Assembly (NCBI GenBank): GCA_032690845.1
Contig: CM064420.1
Location: forward strand, 10,968,501-11,032,500
Reading direction: 5' to 3'
Length of the DNA stretch: 64,000 nt
Source of the DNA: Eleusine coracana subsp. coracana
Taxonomy: Eukaryota > Streptophyta > Magnoliopsida > Poales > Poaceae
Shown here piece after piece: positions 44,061-56,658 of the stretch (position 1 is its first letter; each line of letters opens with the position of its first letter). Under the pieces are notes generated by a model. It had not been told where the DNA came from and ran no database searches. It was given only the letters and a program-made list of their open reading frames with translations. Both the position numbers and the translations under genes were made by a program.

Positions 44061-45168
44061 TTAAAGCAAGAACTTGTTCTTAGATAAATTAATTGGGAGA
44101 TGCTTCTCTAGAGTGGCCCATATAAGTTCCTTATCATCCGAAAAGAAAACAGAGACAAAACAGATTTGTTTCAATGACATATCTAATCAGACTGAAATTG
44201 ATGTCGAAGACACGATCATCTTCCATACGAAAGCTGTCAATTCTCATAAGATCTTCTTTAGTCTTACTCAAAAGGTCCAATAGTGTATGTATATTGGCCC
44301 TTTTGAGACAGTTATACGTTCTAGAAGGCAATTCTAATTGATCAATAAAAAATACAATTCAATGGAATTCCTTTTTAGTTTTTCTTTAAATTAGTGAATC
44401 TTTTTTGAAAGGTTAAAAGAGTTAGAGTAAACCTAGTTTTATTTTCTTTGAAACTAGCGCCTTTTTCCTATGCGTGTAGAAAAGGAAGAAATAAATCAAT
44501 CAAATTACGAGAAGCTTCATAAAGCGCTTCTTTAGGTGTTAAACTTCCATTCCTCCATATTTCGATAAAAAGTATCTCGTGTTTTTCATTCCCATTCCCA
44601 CAAGAAAAAAAATACTATAATTCACATTTCGAACAGGCATGGACACAACATCTATAGGATAACTTCCATCTTGAGAGTTCTTTTTGAGTTCTGTATGATA
44701 TTCGCGATCTCTCTTGATCTGTAACTCAATATAGAAATCAATGGGGTCTCTCAAGGTAGCTATAGGTTGTGTCGTATCAACGATTTCTACGGAAGGTGGT
44801 AAGATTATATCTTGAGCGGTTATGTATCTAGGACCTTTGACGCAAATTGATGCGTCTCTAACTCCATAGAGATTACATCTCAATACAATTTCTTTCAAAT
44901 TTAGTAAAATTTCTTGTATGGATTCTTCAATACCTACTATTGTAGAATATTCATGTGGCACGTTCCAAAATTTAGCTTGTGTGATACATGTTCCTTCTAT
45001 TTCTCCAAGTAAAGCTCTTCGCATGGCAATACCGACAGTATCCGCTTGACCTTTTCTAAGTGGGGACTGAATGAAATGACCATAATAAAGACACTTACTA
45101 TCTACTCTTGATTCAACACACTTCCACTGTAATGTTTGGGTGGATCTTGTTACCTCCTCTCGAACCAT
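44061..45168 (-). pseudogene. rpoA: rpoA (plastid RNA polymerase alpha subunit)
   Basis: Alpha subunit of the plastid-encoded RNA polymerase. The N-terminal 195 codons from the ATG at 45168 are well kept. A frameshift near 44590, in the segment after 'VRNVNYSIF', ends the frame at 44539. The C-terminal domain is still recognisable at 44331-44210 ('SRTYNCLKRANIHTLLDLLSK') and at about 44130-44061 ('ATLEKHLPI'). Between these two parts lies about 85 bp not expected inside the domain, so the copy is longer (1108 bp) than the usual grass gene of about 1020 bp. Confidence 0.95.
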
Positions 45169-45230
45169 AATAGATTAGTATTTATTTGATCATTGAATCG
45201 TTTATTTCTCTTGAAAGCGATTTAATTCTT

Positions 45231-45661
45231 TTACATACGTCTTTTTTTAGGAGGTCGACATCCATTATGAGGCATAGGTGTTACATCGCGTATACAACTT
45301 AACCGTACACCACTTTTAGCAGTGGCTCGTAATGCGGCGTCTCTTCCGCTACCAGCCCCTTTTACCATAACTTCTGCTTGTTGTAAACCCACTGTATGAA
45401 TAGCATCTACTGCTGTTCTTGACCGGCATAGGGTGATGCTTTTCTTGAGCTTTTGAATCCACAAGTACCTGCCGAGGACCAGAAAACCACCCGACCTTGT
45501 GGGGCTGTAAAAGTTATAATGGTATTGTTGAAACTGGCTTGAACATGAATAACCTCTTTTGTTATTCTACGTGCACTCTTCCGTAAACTAAAACGAGCAT
45601 TCCTACGCAAACCAATACGCGCTTTCTTACGTGAACCTATTTTAGGTATAGCTTTTGTCAT
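45231..45661 (-). pseudogene. rps11: rps11 (ribosomal protein uS11)
   Basis: Small-subunit ribosomal protein. The copy is 431 bp, one base short of a 143-codon gene. The first about 76 codons (from 45661) and the last about 64 codons ('VGLQQAEVMVKGAGSGRDAA', ending 'NGCRPPKKRR') are in different frames, with the shift near 45430. Otherwise closely similar to the plastid gene. Confidence 0.95.
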
Positions 45662-45834
45662 ATTTTATTATCTCATAAATCTGAGTTACAAATAACAAAA
45701 AGAAAAAAAGATACAAAGATATCCGTTTTAAGGTTAAATATATCCTTTACTTTCATTTTTTGATTCGGAATTTGGACATTTCTGTGGGTACTTTTTTTTT
45801 ACTTTTTAGAAAGGAAAGCTCCTTTTTTGAAAGA

Positions 45835-45948
45835 TTACCCCTGTCTTTGTTTATGCTTCGGATTGGAACAAATGACTCTAATTCGCCCACGCCTATGAAT
45901 CAGTCAACATTTTGTACAAATTTTACGAACGGAAGCTCTTATTTTCAT
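45835..45948 (-). pseudogene. rpl36: rpl36 (ribosomal protein bL36)
   Basis: Full length (37 codons plus stop, exactly 114 bp), too short for most ORF finders. 'MKIRASVRKICTKC' is intact. The next codon, normally arginine, is TGA (45904-45906), as expected from a C-to-T change in CGA. The rest ('GRIRVICSNPKHKQRQG') is in frame to the TAA at 45835. Confidence 0.93.
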
Positions 45949-46047
45949 ATTTAGGTATTCCTTTCTTAAACTATGAATCCACTCTTCCGGAAAAAATAAT
46001 CCTCTTCACTTAAATTTTAAAATTTGGAATTTATTTCCAAGAAAAAC

Positions 46048-46369
46048 CTAATCCTTTAAATCTTTGGTATCCTTCAAATCTTCAGTATCCTTTGAGTCTT
46101 TGATACGCTTCGAATCCTTATGGGGAAGTCTATAAATTATACGCCCCTTGCTTGAATCATAACGACTTACTTCAATTTTGACCCTATACCCCATCAGTAT
46201 TCGTATAGAACTGGATCGAAGTTTTCCTGAAATATAGTCCAGGATGATGGTGTCATTCTCTAAGCAAACTCGAAACATTCCGTTGGGTAGGGCTTTCATA
46301 ACTAAACCTTCAAAAGTTACTTTTGCTTCTCTCGGGTTTTTTTTCTCTCCTATTTTTCTTTTCTGTCAT
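46048..46369 (-). pseudogene. infA: infA (translation initiation factor IF-1)
   Basis: Plastid IF-1, an OB-fold RNA-binding protein. From the ATG at 46367-46369 the first codons are open. A one-base loss in the A/C run near 46335 then shifts the frame. The rest, from 46299, is open and ends in the acidic repeat 'KDTEDLKDTKDLKD'. The OB-fold core 'FRVCLENDTIILDYISGK' is kept, with a few substitutions. Confidence 0.93.
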
Positions 46370-46445
46370 ATTTTTTCTCCTATTTTTCTATTTTCATTTT
46401 CAAATAGGAAGTTCGAGATAGAATTCGGGTACTATAGGGGGGTCG

Positions 46446-46847
46446 TTACCATATATAACATTCTCCCCAATTGTGTTTAGTCGAGCTTCTCGATCTGTCA
46501 TTATACCTTGAGAAGTAGAAAGAATAACAATTCCCATTCCGCCCAAAACCTTAGGAATTCCTTGATAGTTAGCATAAATTCGTAAGCCAGGTCGGCTGAT
46601 ACGCTTTAAAAAGGTTCTAGTTGTATATATTCCCTTTCTAGTCCTTCTCTTTTGATGTCGCAAAGTTGAGACCATGAAATATCTGTTACTTTCTTGATGT
46701 TTCCGAACACTTTCAATAAAACCCTCTCATAGAAGTATTTTAACAATGTTTTCAGTAATATTTGTAGATACTACTCGAACAGTTCCTTTTTTACTCATGT
46801 GCGTGTCTTATAGAGGTTAGTAAATAAGCAATAGTGTCCTTGCCCAT
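46446..46847 (-). pseudogene. rps8: rps8 (ribosomal protein uS8)
   Basis: Small-subunit protein. The true start is at 46845-46847 ('MGKDTIA'). A two-base loss near 46795 shifts the frame, a CGA codon has become TGA (46727-46729), and the middle is open from 46675 ('RHQKRRTRKGIYTTRTFLKRI'). A small deletion near 46470 carries the frame past the usual stop (46446-46448). The copy is 402 bp against 411 expected. Confidence 0.93.
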
Positions 46848-46986
46848 AAGACTCTAATTCTAGGTTCCTCCTAATTTTTAGATAATCAACATGTTTTCCT
46901 TTTTCTTTTTATTTAGGATTTTAAAGCATATACGTAAAACACAATCTACTAATTTTTTCTTTGATCTATATCTCATCTACTAGTAT

Positions 46987-47357
46987 TTATAATACTTCAA
47001 GAGCTAATGAAACTATTTTAGTAAAATTCAATTCTCTCTATTCCTCGGCAATCACGCCAAAAACTTAGTTCCTTTTGGATTTCCTTTTTGATCAATGATA
47101 ACTGCTGCATTATCATCATAGCGTATTATTATACTGTCTTCACATTTGAATTATTTACATGTACATACAATTACAGCTCGAATTACTTCTGATCTTTCTA
47201 GAGGCATTTGGGGCACTGCATCTTTGATTACATCAACAATAACATCACCAATACGAGCATATCGCTGATTACCAGCAGCTCCTATGACTCGAATACACAT
47301 CAATTTTCAAGCTCCACTGTTATCCGCTACATTTAAAAGGGTCTGAGGTTTTATCAT
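46987..47357 (-). pseudogene. rpl14: rpl14 (ribosomal protein uL14)
   Basis: Large-subunit protein, 371 bp against 372 expected. Starts 'MIKPQTLLNVADNSGA'. The following arginine codon is TGA (47308-47310). A second stop (TAA) replaces a glutamate codon near 47150, and a frameshift lies near 47060 ('KFLA' region). No long open frame remains. Confidence 0.93.
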
Positions 47358-48779
47358 ATTATTTAGATTTCAATTTGTTATTTCATTGCAATGGAATGAA
47401 AGATATATTGTCTCTCTAGAAGGAAAACCTGGAGGGTTTTATCTTCAATACTCCTTTTTTTAGGGGGTCTATATCTCTAATCTAAGAAATTGGCTTCGTA
47501 TGGGCATTTTACTGGCAGCTATGGAGATAGCTGCTCTAGCTATAGTTTCAGATACTCCACTCGTTTCATAAAGTATTCGCCTTGCTTAACAACAACTACC
47601 CAATATTCGGGGGATCCCTTTCTTGAGCCCATACGTGTTTTTGTGGGTCTTAGTGTAACTGGTTTGTGGGGAAATATATGTACCCATACGTGCATATCAT
47701 GTCATTGCTCTTCGTCCTGCTTCTATCTGTCTCGCTGTAATCCAAGCGGGTTCAAGTACTTGATGAGCATATCTACCAAAACAAATACGATTGCCTCGAC
47801 AGGATTTTCCCTTCATTCTTCCTCTATGTTGTTTACGAAATCTAGTTCTTTTGGGGTTATAGTCGATGGTTCTTTTTTAGTTCCATCTCTACTGCAAAAC
47901 TGGACATGAGAGTTTCTTCTCATCCAACTCCTCGCGAATGAAATGAGAAAGCGTGCAAATTTCTCTAATTCCATAATATTCAAAAATATTAAGGATAGAT
48001 ACACATCAATATATAATAGAATACGTTTTTTTATTTTGCATTTCTTAAAATAGAGAAATATATAGTCAAGAAAGAAGATCTAGAATATATCCAAATTCTA
48101 TATTTGTAGATAATGTAATCCTTCTTTTTTATAAGGAATATCCTTATTTTTACCCTTATTGAATCATAGTAAAGTATTATAATCCAATAAAGTTTTGCGG
48201 GTGAATATTTACTCTTTCTTGTCTTATTTGTTATTTTATAACCTTATTAAATCAAATAAAACAATTTTATTGGTTTGTTCCACCATCCCGCCCAATGAAG
48301 TATTAGTATTCTTTTCAATAAAATAAATCCTATGCAGTCATAGGTTTTGTCGTTCCCACAACTTCTCCTTTAATGGTTAGGTTTGAATCCTTCAACGGAG
48401 CTTCCAAACTTAAACTTTCCGAGTTAATTTTCTTAGTTTTATTAACCTGAGCTACACTTTATTATTGCTTAAAATTTTTATTCATTGTTTCACAAAATTA
48501 TGATTTTAAATTCTCTCTTATTTTTATTATTTTATTATATTGATTCTTTATCACATTGCATTTTATGATGTAATTCATAGACCATACACACTGGAATCTT
48601 ATATCTTTCTTATTCTTCTTCCTTCTATCTATTATCCCTCCTTTTATCCACATCCCTTTAGTTTTGTTTCACAACCTAGAATCCGGTTTCTTTTTTAGAG
48701 AAAAAAATGCAGTTGCTACAACTATATGATAGATCCACTCATTTATGATAGATGTATTTATTCACATAGTGACTGTTTC

Positions 48780-51147
48780 TGTAATGCCCCGGAATCCACA
48801 ATTACCCGGATAACCTTTGAAAAACCTAAACATCGCGGAAGCATAACCACATAAATAGATAACCATATTAAGAAGTATCACACTCATGATTAAAATATCC
48901 TAGCAAGGCCATATAAATAAACCTCATGAAAAAATTAACATCCACATCATTTAATGCATCGATCTCAAGCCCCAAACATTAAACAATAATTATCAAGATT
49001 AACGAATAAAAGTGAAGTGTGAGACGTGCAGCTAATCCCCCCCATTCTAGCAATCATCAAGCACCTGGTGAGAGTACAGCAAGGGTGAGATAAAAATCTC
49101 AGCAAGCGAAATTGTTTTGTCAAGCTATTTAAACCACGAGTTCAATTAAGCAACAATTTAAATGAATCAACATAAGAGAGTCAATACTTCCTCATAGACC
49201 AATATGGTATTGACTGAATGAAAAAATACCTTCAAGAGTAAATAAGATCACTTCACTTCCACATTATATATATATATGTTAATAACTTCAATGAATGCAA
49301 TACAATGCCATGTCCACTTTTACATCGTACCCCTCCTCGGGCAACGTACGATGTGTACCGGTACGGTCGCATCCATAGGACTACGACAAATACCAAGAGC
49401 GCTCCGGAATAGTCATATAACTTTCTCACGACCTGGCATAAGCACTCCGGAATAATTATATGACCTTTTCACCAACCTGGCTCAAATGCAATGCAAATAA
49501 GATGATATACTCATGATATACCTCATGTGTCTCATAAAGAGAAATAAAACTTCCACAACTTCTACTTCAATTATAATAGGAACGTGACAATAAGCCTCAA
49601 GTGAATAAATAAGCAACAAGACATAATAAGCCACCATTAATCCCCAAAATTCAGATTATAATTAAATAGTAAGGTTCTGAATATTAAGGTGTAGTTGAAA
49701 AAAATAACAAGACAAAACGGTAGTAAACCACTGCTACATTCACTTGCCTCCAACCGATGAAGATCAAAGTGCTACGAGGGATCCGGAGCACTGACACCTG
49801 CTTTGGAGCAAAAAACTCAGTACAAACACTCAACAAAACATTCACAATCAAAATCCAAAGCGTTCCTACACCCCAAATCATTGACAGACAAAATAACAAA
49901 CACCTCATATTGGCAAACAGCATCAGTGCTGCCTGTCTTTTTCATAACATTAAATTTATAACAGCAAAGATAGAAAATAAATACATATTTGAGAGCTAGA
50001 GAACAAGGACTACAACTTTTGTATTTATAGCCAAATTTAGTTTTGATGTTTACTATTTTTAAATGGCTCTGTAAAGCGATCGACAGAATTTGTCAACAGC
50101 AGCCTGACACTGACTTTAGGAGGTCATAACTCCCAAAATACTGATCCAAAATAGGTATTTAAAGGCTCTATGGAAAGATGGTACATAGGGATTCAAGACA
50201 TTCCATATAATGCTGGACTAATTCGGCTTCTAAATAATTTTAAAACAACAATCAAAATAGATCATCATAACTGAACTGTCAACTGACGAAACTGTCTGAT
50301 AACAAAACAATAATCTTTGAACAGCCATAACATGAGTTCTACTCCAAGAAAAATATCATATGAAGACTCTATGGAAAGGTATTGAGATGAATTTCAAATC
50401 TCGCTCTATCCCCCTACACAGGTTCCGCCTCTAAGGTCATCTAAAACGACCATGAACTGATACTGTCTGAACCAACGGAAACAATATCGAGGTAGGGGTT
50501 GACAGTCCACTTCGGAGACCATAACTCTTAGGATCCTCAACGAGAAAATGTCAAATAAATAACCGCTGGAAAGCTCATGAAACCATCTACAAAAATTGTT
50601 AAAGGGTCATATCCAAATTCCACATCTAACTACGTGAATCGGACCGATCTACTACTGCACGAATTGACAAATATAACAGATACAATTTCGCCTCCACAAA
50701 ATTTGCTCCAAAAATTCGAATCATATTCAAGGTAAGCCACAGGGAAAATAAGGGAAAATGATTGATTTGGTCCATACCTACAGAAGGACACGTTCTTGCC
50801 CTCTCCTATGCGTTTGGCTCAAGCCCTTTCCTCCCTATTCCACTCTACTGCTGCAGCAACCAAGGGGGAAAGAACAAGGGAGATGAGAACCAGTGGGGAA
50901 CTCGTTTTTCCAAAGGCAAGGAGGATCACTTAGCTAGCAAAGCTCCCCATGGATGCTGACCTGCAGAGGGAAGAGGAAGAAGAGCCTGTCTCCCGTTCCT
51001 TCGTACAGAGGAATACGGCTGGAAGGAGAAACGTGGGGAAGAAAAGAAAGTCCCCTAGGGTTTTCTTTTGGACTGGGTTTTGGGCTCTCAAAATCCAATA
51101 GGACTTTTTTTTTAATTCCTTTCTTCTTTTTATTATGGAGCGTTACA
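48780..51147 (-). repeat. 3' LTR of nested element
   Basis: 2368 bp, from TGTAATGCCCC to GAGCGTTACA on the plus strand. Its edge mutations (TGTAATG, GAGCG) differ from the partner (TGTAACA, GGGCG). Frames inside it, such as 49757-49999, recur in the partner LTR only because the LTRs are homologous. Confidence 0.93.
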
Positions 51148-53201
51148 TTCTACCCCCCTAAAAGGAATTCGTCCTCGAATTCAATCGTTCCTACAACAAT
51201 GAACATCTAGAAGATGAAAACTGCATAATACTAATCGATCTCGAATAGATCGGAGTACTTCTTGCGGATCTACTCCTCAAGCTCCTAAGAATTAGCCACC
51301 TTGGTCTTATTAATATTTTACTCTAGAGGCACCTCCTGGATCTAACAATTATATGGTTGCGCCTTGCAAAACATACACAAAAAGGAAACACTAAGCGAAC
51401 AATTGGGTTTCTTCTCTACCCATGCTTATAGCAAACAAGAACACCTCTAATATAAAACATGACAAACCAGTCACCTTCCTTTGCATATAATTAAAAGATT
51501 AAACTATGGCACCAAAAACATCCTCTACGAAACTAGTAAAACAAACCTTCTTATTTCTAGGAGCTGCTCACATACAAGCCTAGACCACCTTAGCATCTAT
51601 CAAGGCAAACAATACGTTATTTGACTGGCAACCAATCTTGAAGCAAAACTCATATCTAAACAAATGAAAAAAAATTTAACTTCCGCACATAGACTCCACC
51701 AACTCCTTACAAGATGGGAGACAACTAGGACAACAATAGCCATCAAGCTATAAGAAAACTTGATAAGTAAAAGGAAGGTTCATTGGACTATAAAGCGATT
51801 ATAAGATATATAGGCTACGCATTAAAGAATACTTCAAATTCCCTCCTACAAGCTCATTCAAAAATGAGATTCCACTTATGAACTCCCAATGATAAAAAAA
51901 CTAGTATTAATGCCACAATGCAATAAATATCATCATTCCTCAAATCATCTCTAATCACCACTTCTACTCCACTAGCAAAGAATAACCTCAACTCCTCTAT
52001 ATAACAGTTACTAAATAACATAACAAGATATGATGGGTGTCACAAGAGAGGAAACATCCAATGGGTCAGGGTAACCAATGATCCAAACTATGTCTTATGG
52101 ACAAGTGATTCACAGTGCAACTAGCATTACAATGCCAGTGATTGCTATTACATCACAACTATCAAATCTATAGCTCTGCGTTTGGCTAATCCAAAAAGCT
52201 TCAAACCAAGAAATAGTCATAAGCCACTAGAACAAACAATATGAATATCAAATAGACCAATGAAGCCTCTACAAAAAAGAAAAACAAAACACTTCACAAC
52301 AACTACTCAAAGCACAAGCTCTAGTGCTCAGGAAAGATGTTATTAGGCAAAACTATATTACAAAGATCCATATGATTCTCTATAGTAATACCACATGTTC
52401 TTTAGGATGTTACAAAAAAACAAAAATACCTTCAAGTCATTCTTCATATCACCATTATTGGTACAAGTATGTCTTCTAGAGGGAAAACCAATGGTTTTCT
52501 AAGTAGGTTAAAACATGTTCACTATGATATAACACGGCACACAAAGACCCCCACTAATTCAATATATCGAGAGCATGTAGCTTGGGTGAATGATATGGTG
52601 GCCAATCCATTCATCACTCAACTACGTGCTTCGAATATCGATAGTTGGGGCATATGTCTAACACTTAGGTCATGGGGGCCTTCCACTTAACACACCTGCA
52701 CTACCAAACTATAATTGTCGTATAGACTTCTAACTTCGCAATCCTACAATCACATTAAACCTCAAAACTATTAATGAAAGAAAAAACCTTAATCACAAAA
52801 ATCAAAACACCTAGACGGCACACTAATAGCTCATAAACACAATAACAGAGAGTCAAACTAACACTCTCAGCCAAAAAGGCTTGCAAGCATCAACAATCAC
52901 ATATAACCATAAGAACATAGCAAAATAATTCTCACATCAATAATTAATTAATAATAGTATAAGAACAATAAACTTCATGATACAACTTAATTAAAACAAA
53001 AAGCATATGACATATGTAAACATCATACCCACCCTATATGTGCAAGTGTGTCAATTTAAATCCTCAATTCACATAGAATCAATAACCTAAGATCTAATAT
53101 CAACGGTATGCACAGAATCTCCTCTCGGTGCAAAGCCATGTCGTGGGCCTATCCACACGCACATGCGCACATGCAGCGAGAGTTACTGCTCTGATACCAA
53201 C
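51148..53201 (-). other. Internal region of nested element, non-coding
   Basis: 2054 bp, AT-rich, with no frame above 73 codons and no domain recognised. It contains the polypurine tract at the left end and the primer-binding site at the right end. The only coding trace is the short 'FEDEF' tail beside the polypurine tract. The segment at 51235-51360 has T/C-rich words that may be eroded pol sequence. Confidence 0.8.
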
Positions 53202-55618
53202 TGTAACACCCCAAAATCCACAATTACCCTGGATAACCTTTGAAAAACCTAAACATCACGGAAGCATAACCACATAAATAGATAACCATATTAAGAAGCA
53301 TCACACTCATGATTAAAATATCCTAGCAAGTCCATATAAATAAACCTCAAGCAAAAATTAACATCCACATCATTTAATGCATTAATCTCAAGGCCCAAAC
53401 ACTAAACAATAATTATCAAGATTAACGAATAAAAGTGAAGTGTGAGACGTGCAGCTAATCCCTCCTCCCATTCTAGCAATCATCAAGCACCTGGAGAGAG
53501 TACAACAAGAGTGAGATAAAAATCTCAACAAGCGAAATTGTTTTGTCAAGCTATTTAAACCACGAGTTCAACTAAGCAATGATTTAAATGAATCAACATA
53601 AGAGAGTCAATACTTCCTCATAGACCAATATGGTATTGACTGAATGAAAAAAATACCTTCAAGAGTAAAAAAGATCACTTCACTTCCACATTACATATAT
53701 ATGTTAATAACTTCAATGAATGCATATGAATGCAATGGAATGTCATGTCCACTTTTACATTGCACCCCTCCTCGGGCAACGTACGATGTGTACCGGTATG
53801 GTCGCATCCATAGGACTACGACAAACACCAAGAGCGCTCTAGAATAGTCATATAACTTTCTCACCGACCTGGCATAAGCACTCCGGAATAGTTATATGAC
53901 TTTCTCACTGACCTGGCTCAAATGCAATGCAAATGAGATGATATATTCATGATATACCTCATGTGTCTCATAAAGAGAAATAAAACTTCCACAACTTCGA
54001 CTTCAATTATAATAGGAACGTGACAATAAGCCTCAAGTGAATAAATAAGCAACAAGACATAATAAGCCACCATTAATCCCCAGAATTCAGATTATAATTA
54101 AATAGTAAGGTTCTGAATATTAAGGTGTAGGTGATAAAAATAACAAGACAAAACGGTAGCAAACCACCACTACATTCACTTGCCTCCAACCGACGAAGAT
54201 CAAAGTGCTACGAGCGATCCGGAGCACTGACACCTGTTTTGGAGCAAAAAAACTCAGTACAAGCACTCCACAAAACATTCACAATCAAAATCCAAAGCGT
54301 TTCTACGCCCCAAACCATTGACAGACAAAACAACAAACACCTCATATTGGCAAACAGCAGCAGTGTTGCCTGTCTTTTTCATAATATTAAATTTATAACA
54401 GCAAATATAGAAAATAAATACATATTTGAGAGCTAGAGAACAAGGGCTACAACTTTGGTATTTATAGCCAAAATAAATACATATTTGAGAGCTAGAGAAC
54501 AAGGGCTACAACTTTGCCTGTCTTTTACTATTTTTAAATGGCTCCGCAAAGCGATCGACAGAATTTGTCAACAGCAGCACGACACTGAATTTAGGAGGTC
54601 ATAACTCCCAAAATACTGATCCAAAATAGGTATTTAAAGGCTCTATGGAAAGATGGTACATAGGGCTTCAAGACATTCCATATAATGATGGACTAATTCG
54701 GCTTCTAAAGAATTTTAAAACAACAATCAAAGTAGATCATCATAACTGAACTGTCAGTTGACGAAACTGTCCGATAACAAAACAGTACTCTTTGAACAGC
54801 CATAACATGAGTTCTACTCCACGAAAAATATCATATGAAGACTCTATGGAATGGTATTGAGATGAATTTCAAATCTCGTTCTATCCCCCTACACAGGTTC
54901 GGCCTCTATGGTCATCTAAAACGACCATGAACTGATACTGTCTGAACCAACGGAAACAATATCGAGGTAGGGTTTGACATTCCACTTCGGGGACCATAAC
55001 TCTTAGAATCCTCGACGAGAAAATTGCAAATAAATAACCGCTGAAAAGCTCATGAAACCATCTACAAAACTTGTTAAAGGGTCATATCCAAATTCCATAT
55101 CTAACTACGTGAATCGGACCCCGATCTACTACTGCATGAATTGACAAATATAACAGATACAATTTTGCCTCCACAAAATTTGCTCCAAAAATTCGAATCA
55201 TATTCAAGGAAAGCCGCAGGGAAAACAAGGGAAAATGATTGATTTGGTCCATACCTACAGAAGGACACGTTCTTGCCCACTCCTATGCGTTTGGCTCAAG
55301 CCCTTTCCTCTCTATTCCACTCTACTGCTGCAGCAACCAAGGGGGGAAGAACAAGGGAGATGAGAACAGTGGGGAACTCGTTTTTCCAAAGGCAAGGAGG
55401 ATCACTCAGCTAGCAAAGCTCCCCATGGACGCTGGCCTGCAGAGGGAAGAGGAAGAAGAGTCGTCTCCCGTTCCTTCGTACATAGGAATACGGCTGGAAG
55501 GAGAAACGTGGGGAAGAAAAGAAAGTCACCTAGGGTTTTCTTTTGGACTGGTTTTGGGCTCTCAAAATTCAATAGGATATTTTTTAATTCCTTTCTTCTT
55601 TTTGTTATGGGCGTTACA
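53202..55618 (-). repeat. 5' LTR of nested element
   Basis: 2417 bp. It contains a local 54-bp tandem duplication absent from its partner: AATAAATACATATTTGAGAGC occurs at 54414 and again at 54474. This accounts for the length difference between the LTRs. Confidence 0.9.
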
Positions 55619-55926
55619 GTTTCTTTGTTAGGATCTCGACAATACGAAGCAATAGGTTGGTTATTAGTTAATTTTCTATAATTACTAAGTTTTTTCTATT
55701 TTTAGTAGGGTTCGCTCAATTTTCTTTTTGAGTTTCCATTTTTGACCCTAAAGAAAAAACTAGCGAGTCACACACTAAGCATAGCAATTATATTAAAAGA
55801 TTTATTAATTTTCATTAAATCTTATAGAAAGAGGTATGATTTTTTTTTGTTTTTCTGGGATTTTGGAAAAATAAGGCTCTTGTCTTTTTTATTCTATCGT
55901 TGGTCAAAATGAGAAGACAAGGTTAG

Positions 55927-56600
55927 TTATTCTTCTTCTACGAATATCGAAATTTTTACACCTAATACTCCATAGATAGTTCGAATTGGATAGAAGCAAT
56001 AATCAATTTTAGCACGAATTGTTTGGAGAGGAAGTCTACCCTTTTTGATGCATTCGGCACGTGCAATTTCTTTCCCTCCTAGATGGCCCGCAATTTTGAT
56101 TTTTACTCTCTTTATATCTGCTTTTTTTAGTTAATTCAATGGCTTTTTTCATTGCCTTTCGGAATGAAACTCTATTTTATAATTGGAAAGCTATATATTC
56201 TACAAGAATGTTAGGTTGTCTAAGGTTCTTTAACTTTTTCAATAGCAATATTAAGTCTCTGGTTTAGATAATTCACTTCCTTTTGGATATCTTTCTCTAA
56301 TTCTTTGATTGCTCCTTTTTTCTTTAATAAATTGGGGAATCCAATATGGATTATAACGTGAATTGTATCAATTTCTTTTTGAATTTCTGTATGTGTAATT
56401 ACTTCGGAACTTGAGTCTGATTCTATTTTCCTACTCAAGCTTTTTTTCCTATTCTTTTGTATATAGTTCTTGATACAATTCCGTATTTTTTTATCTTCTT
56501 GTAGACCTTCAGAATAATTTTTTGGTTGTGCGAACCAAAAGGAGTGGTGATTTTGGGTTGTACCATGTCTGAAACCGAGTGGATTTATTTTTTGTCCCAT
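55927..56600 (-). pseudogene. rps3: rps3 (ribosomal protein uS3)
   Basis: Small-subunit protein with a KH domain. The N-terminal 127 codons from 56600 are open ('MGQKINPLGFRHGTTQNHHSFWF', including the KH-region start). A two-base loss after 'KVKEP' ends the frame at 56220. The middle and C-terminus, with 'AIELTKKAD', 'KEIARAECIKKGRLPLQTIRAK' and the final Glu-rich end at 55927-55929, are present in other frames. 674 bp against about 720 expected. Confidence 0.93.
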
Positions 56601-56658
56601 ATTTTTCTATTCTATTTTTTTCTTTACTGGGAGTCGAACTCTTAGGTTGATCTAAAAG

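Larger units (their letters stand above)
48780..55618 (-). mobile_element. Non-autonomous LTR retrotransposon nested in rpl16 intron
   Basis: A 6839-bp element with TSD GTTTC at 48775-48779 and 55619-55623. LTRs are 48780-51147 (2368 bp) and 53202-55618 (2417 bp), TG..CA-ended. The primer-binding site TGGTATCAGAGC is at 53199-53188 and the polypurine tract AGGGGGGTAGAA at 51159-51148, both on the minus strand. The 2054-bp internal region has no gag or pol frame, so the element depended on a partner. Just before the polypurine tract the minus strand still reads as codons 'FEDEFLLGG' plus stop (about 51181-51152), like the end of pol in Del/Tekay chromoviruses, a hint at its parent. By eye the first 350 bp of the LTRs differ at about 5 percent. 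Confidence 0.93.
47469..55782 (-). pseudogene. rpl16: rpl16 (ribosomal protein uL16), split by a retrotransposon in its intron
   Basis: Exon 1 is the nine bases ATGCTTAGT (55782-55774). The group II intron starts GTGTGACTCG at 55773 and ends near 47856. Exon 2 (about 47855-47469) holds 'KRTRFRKQHRGRMKGKSCRG' and ends 'SQFLRLEI' plus stop. It is broken by frameshifts near 47700 and 47600 and by substitutions in 'AISIAAS'. The 6839-bp LTR element at 48780-55618 sits in the intron. Without it and its 5-bp duplication the intron would be about 1074 bp, the usual size in grasses. Group II domain V is visible near 47900-47935. Confidence 0.93.

Noticed and set aside
49757..49999. 80-codon frame conserved at 54131-54436
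   Set aside because: The second copy exists because both lie in the two LTRs of one element. Duplication of the LTR, not selection, explains the conservation.
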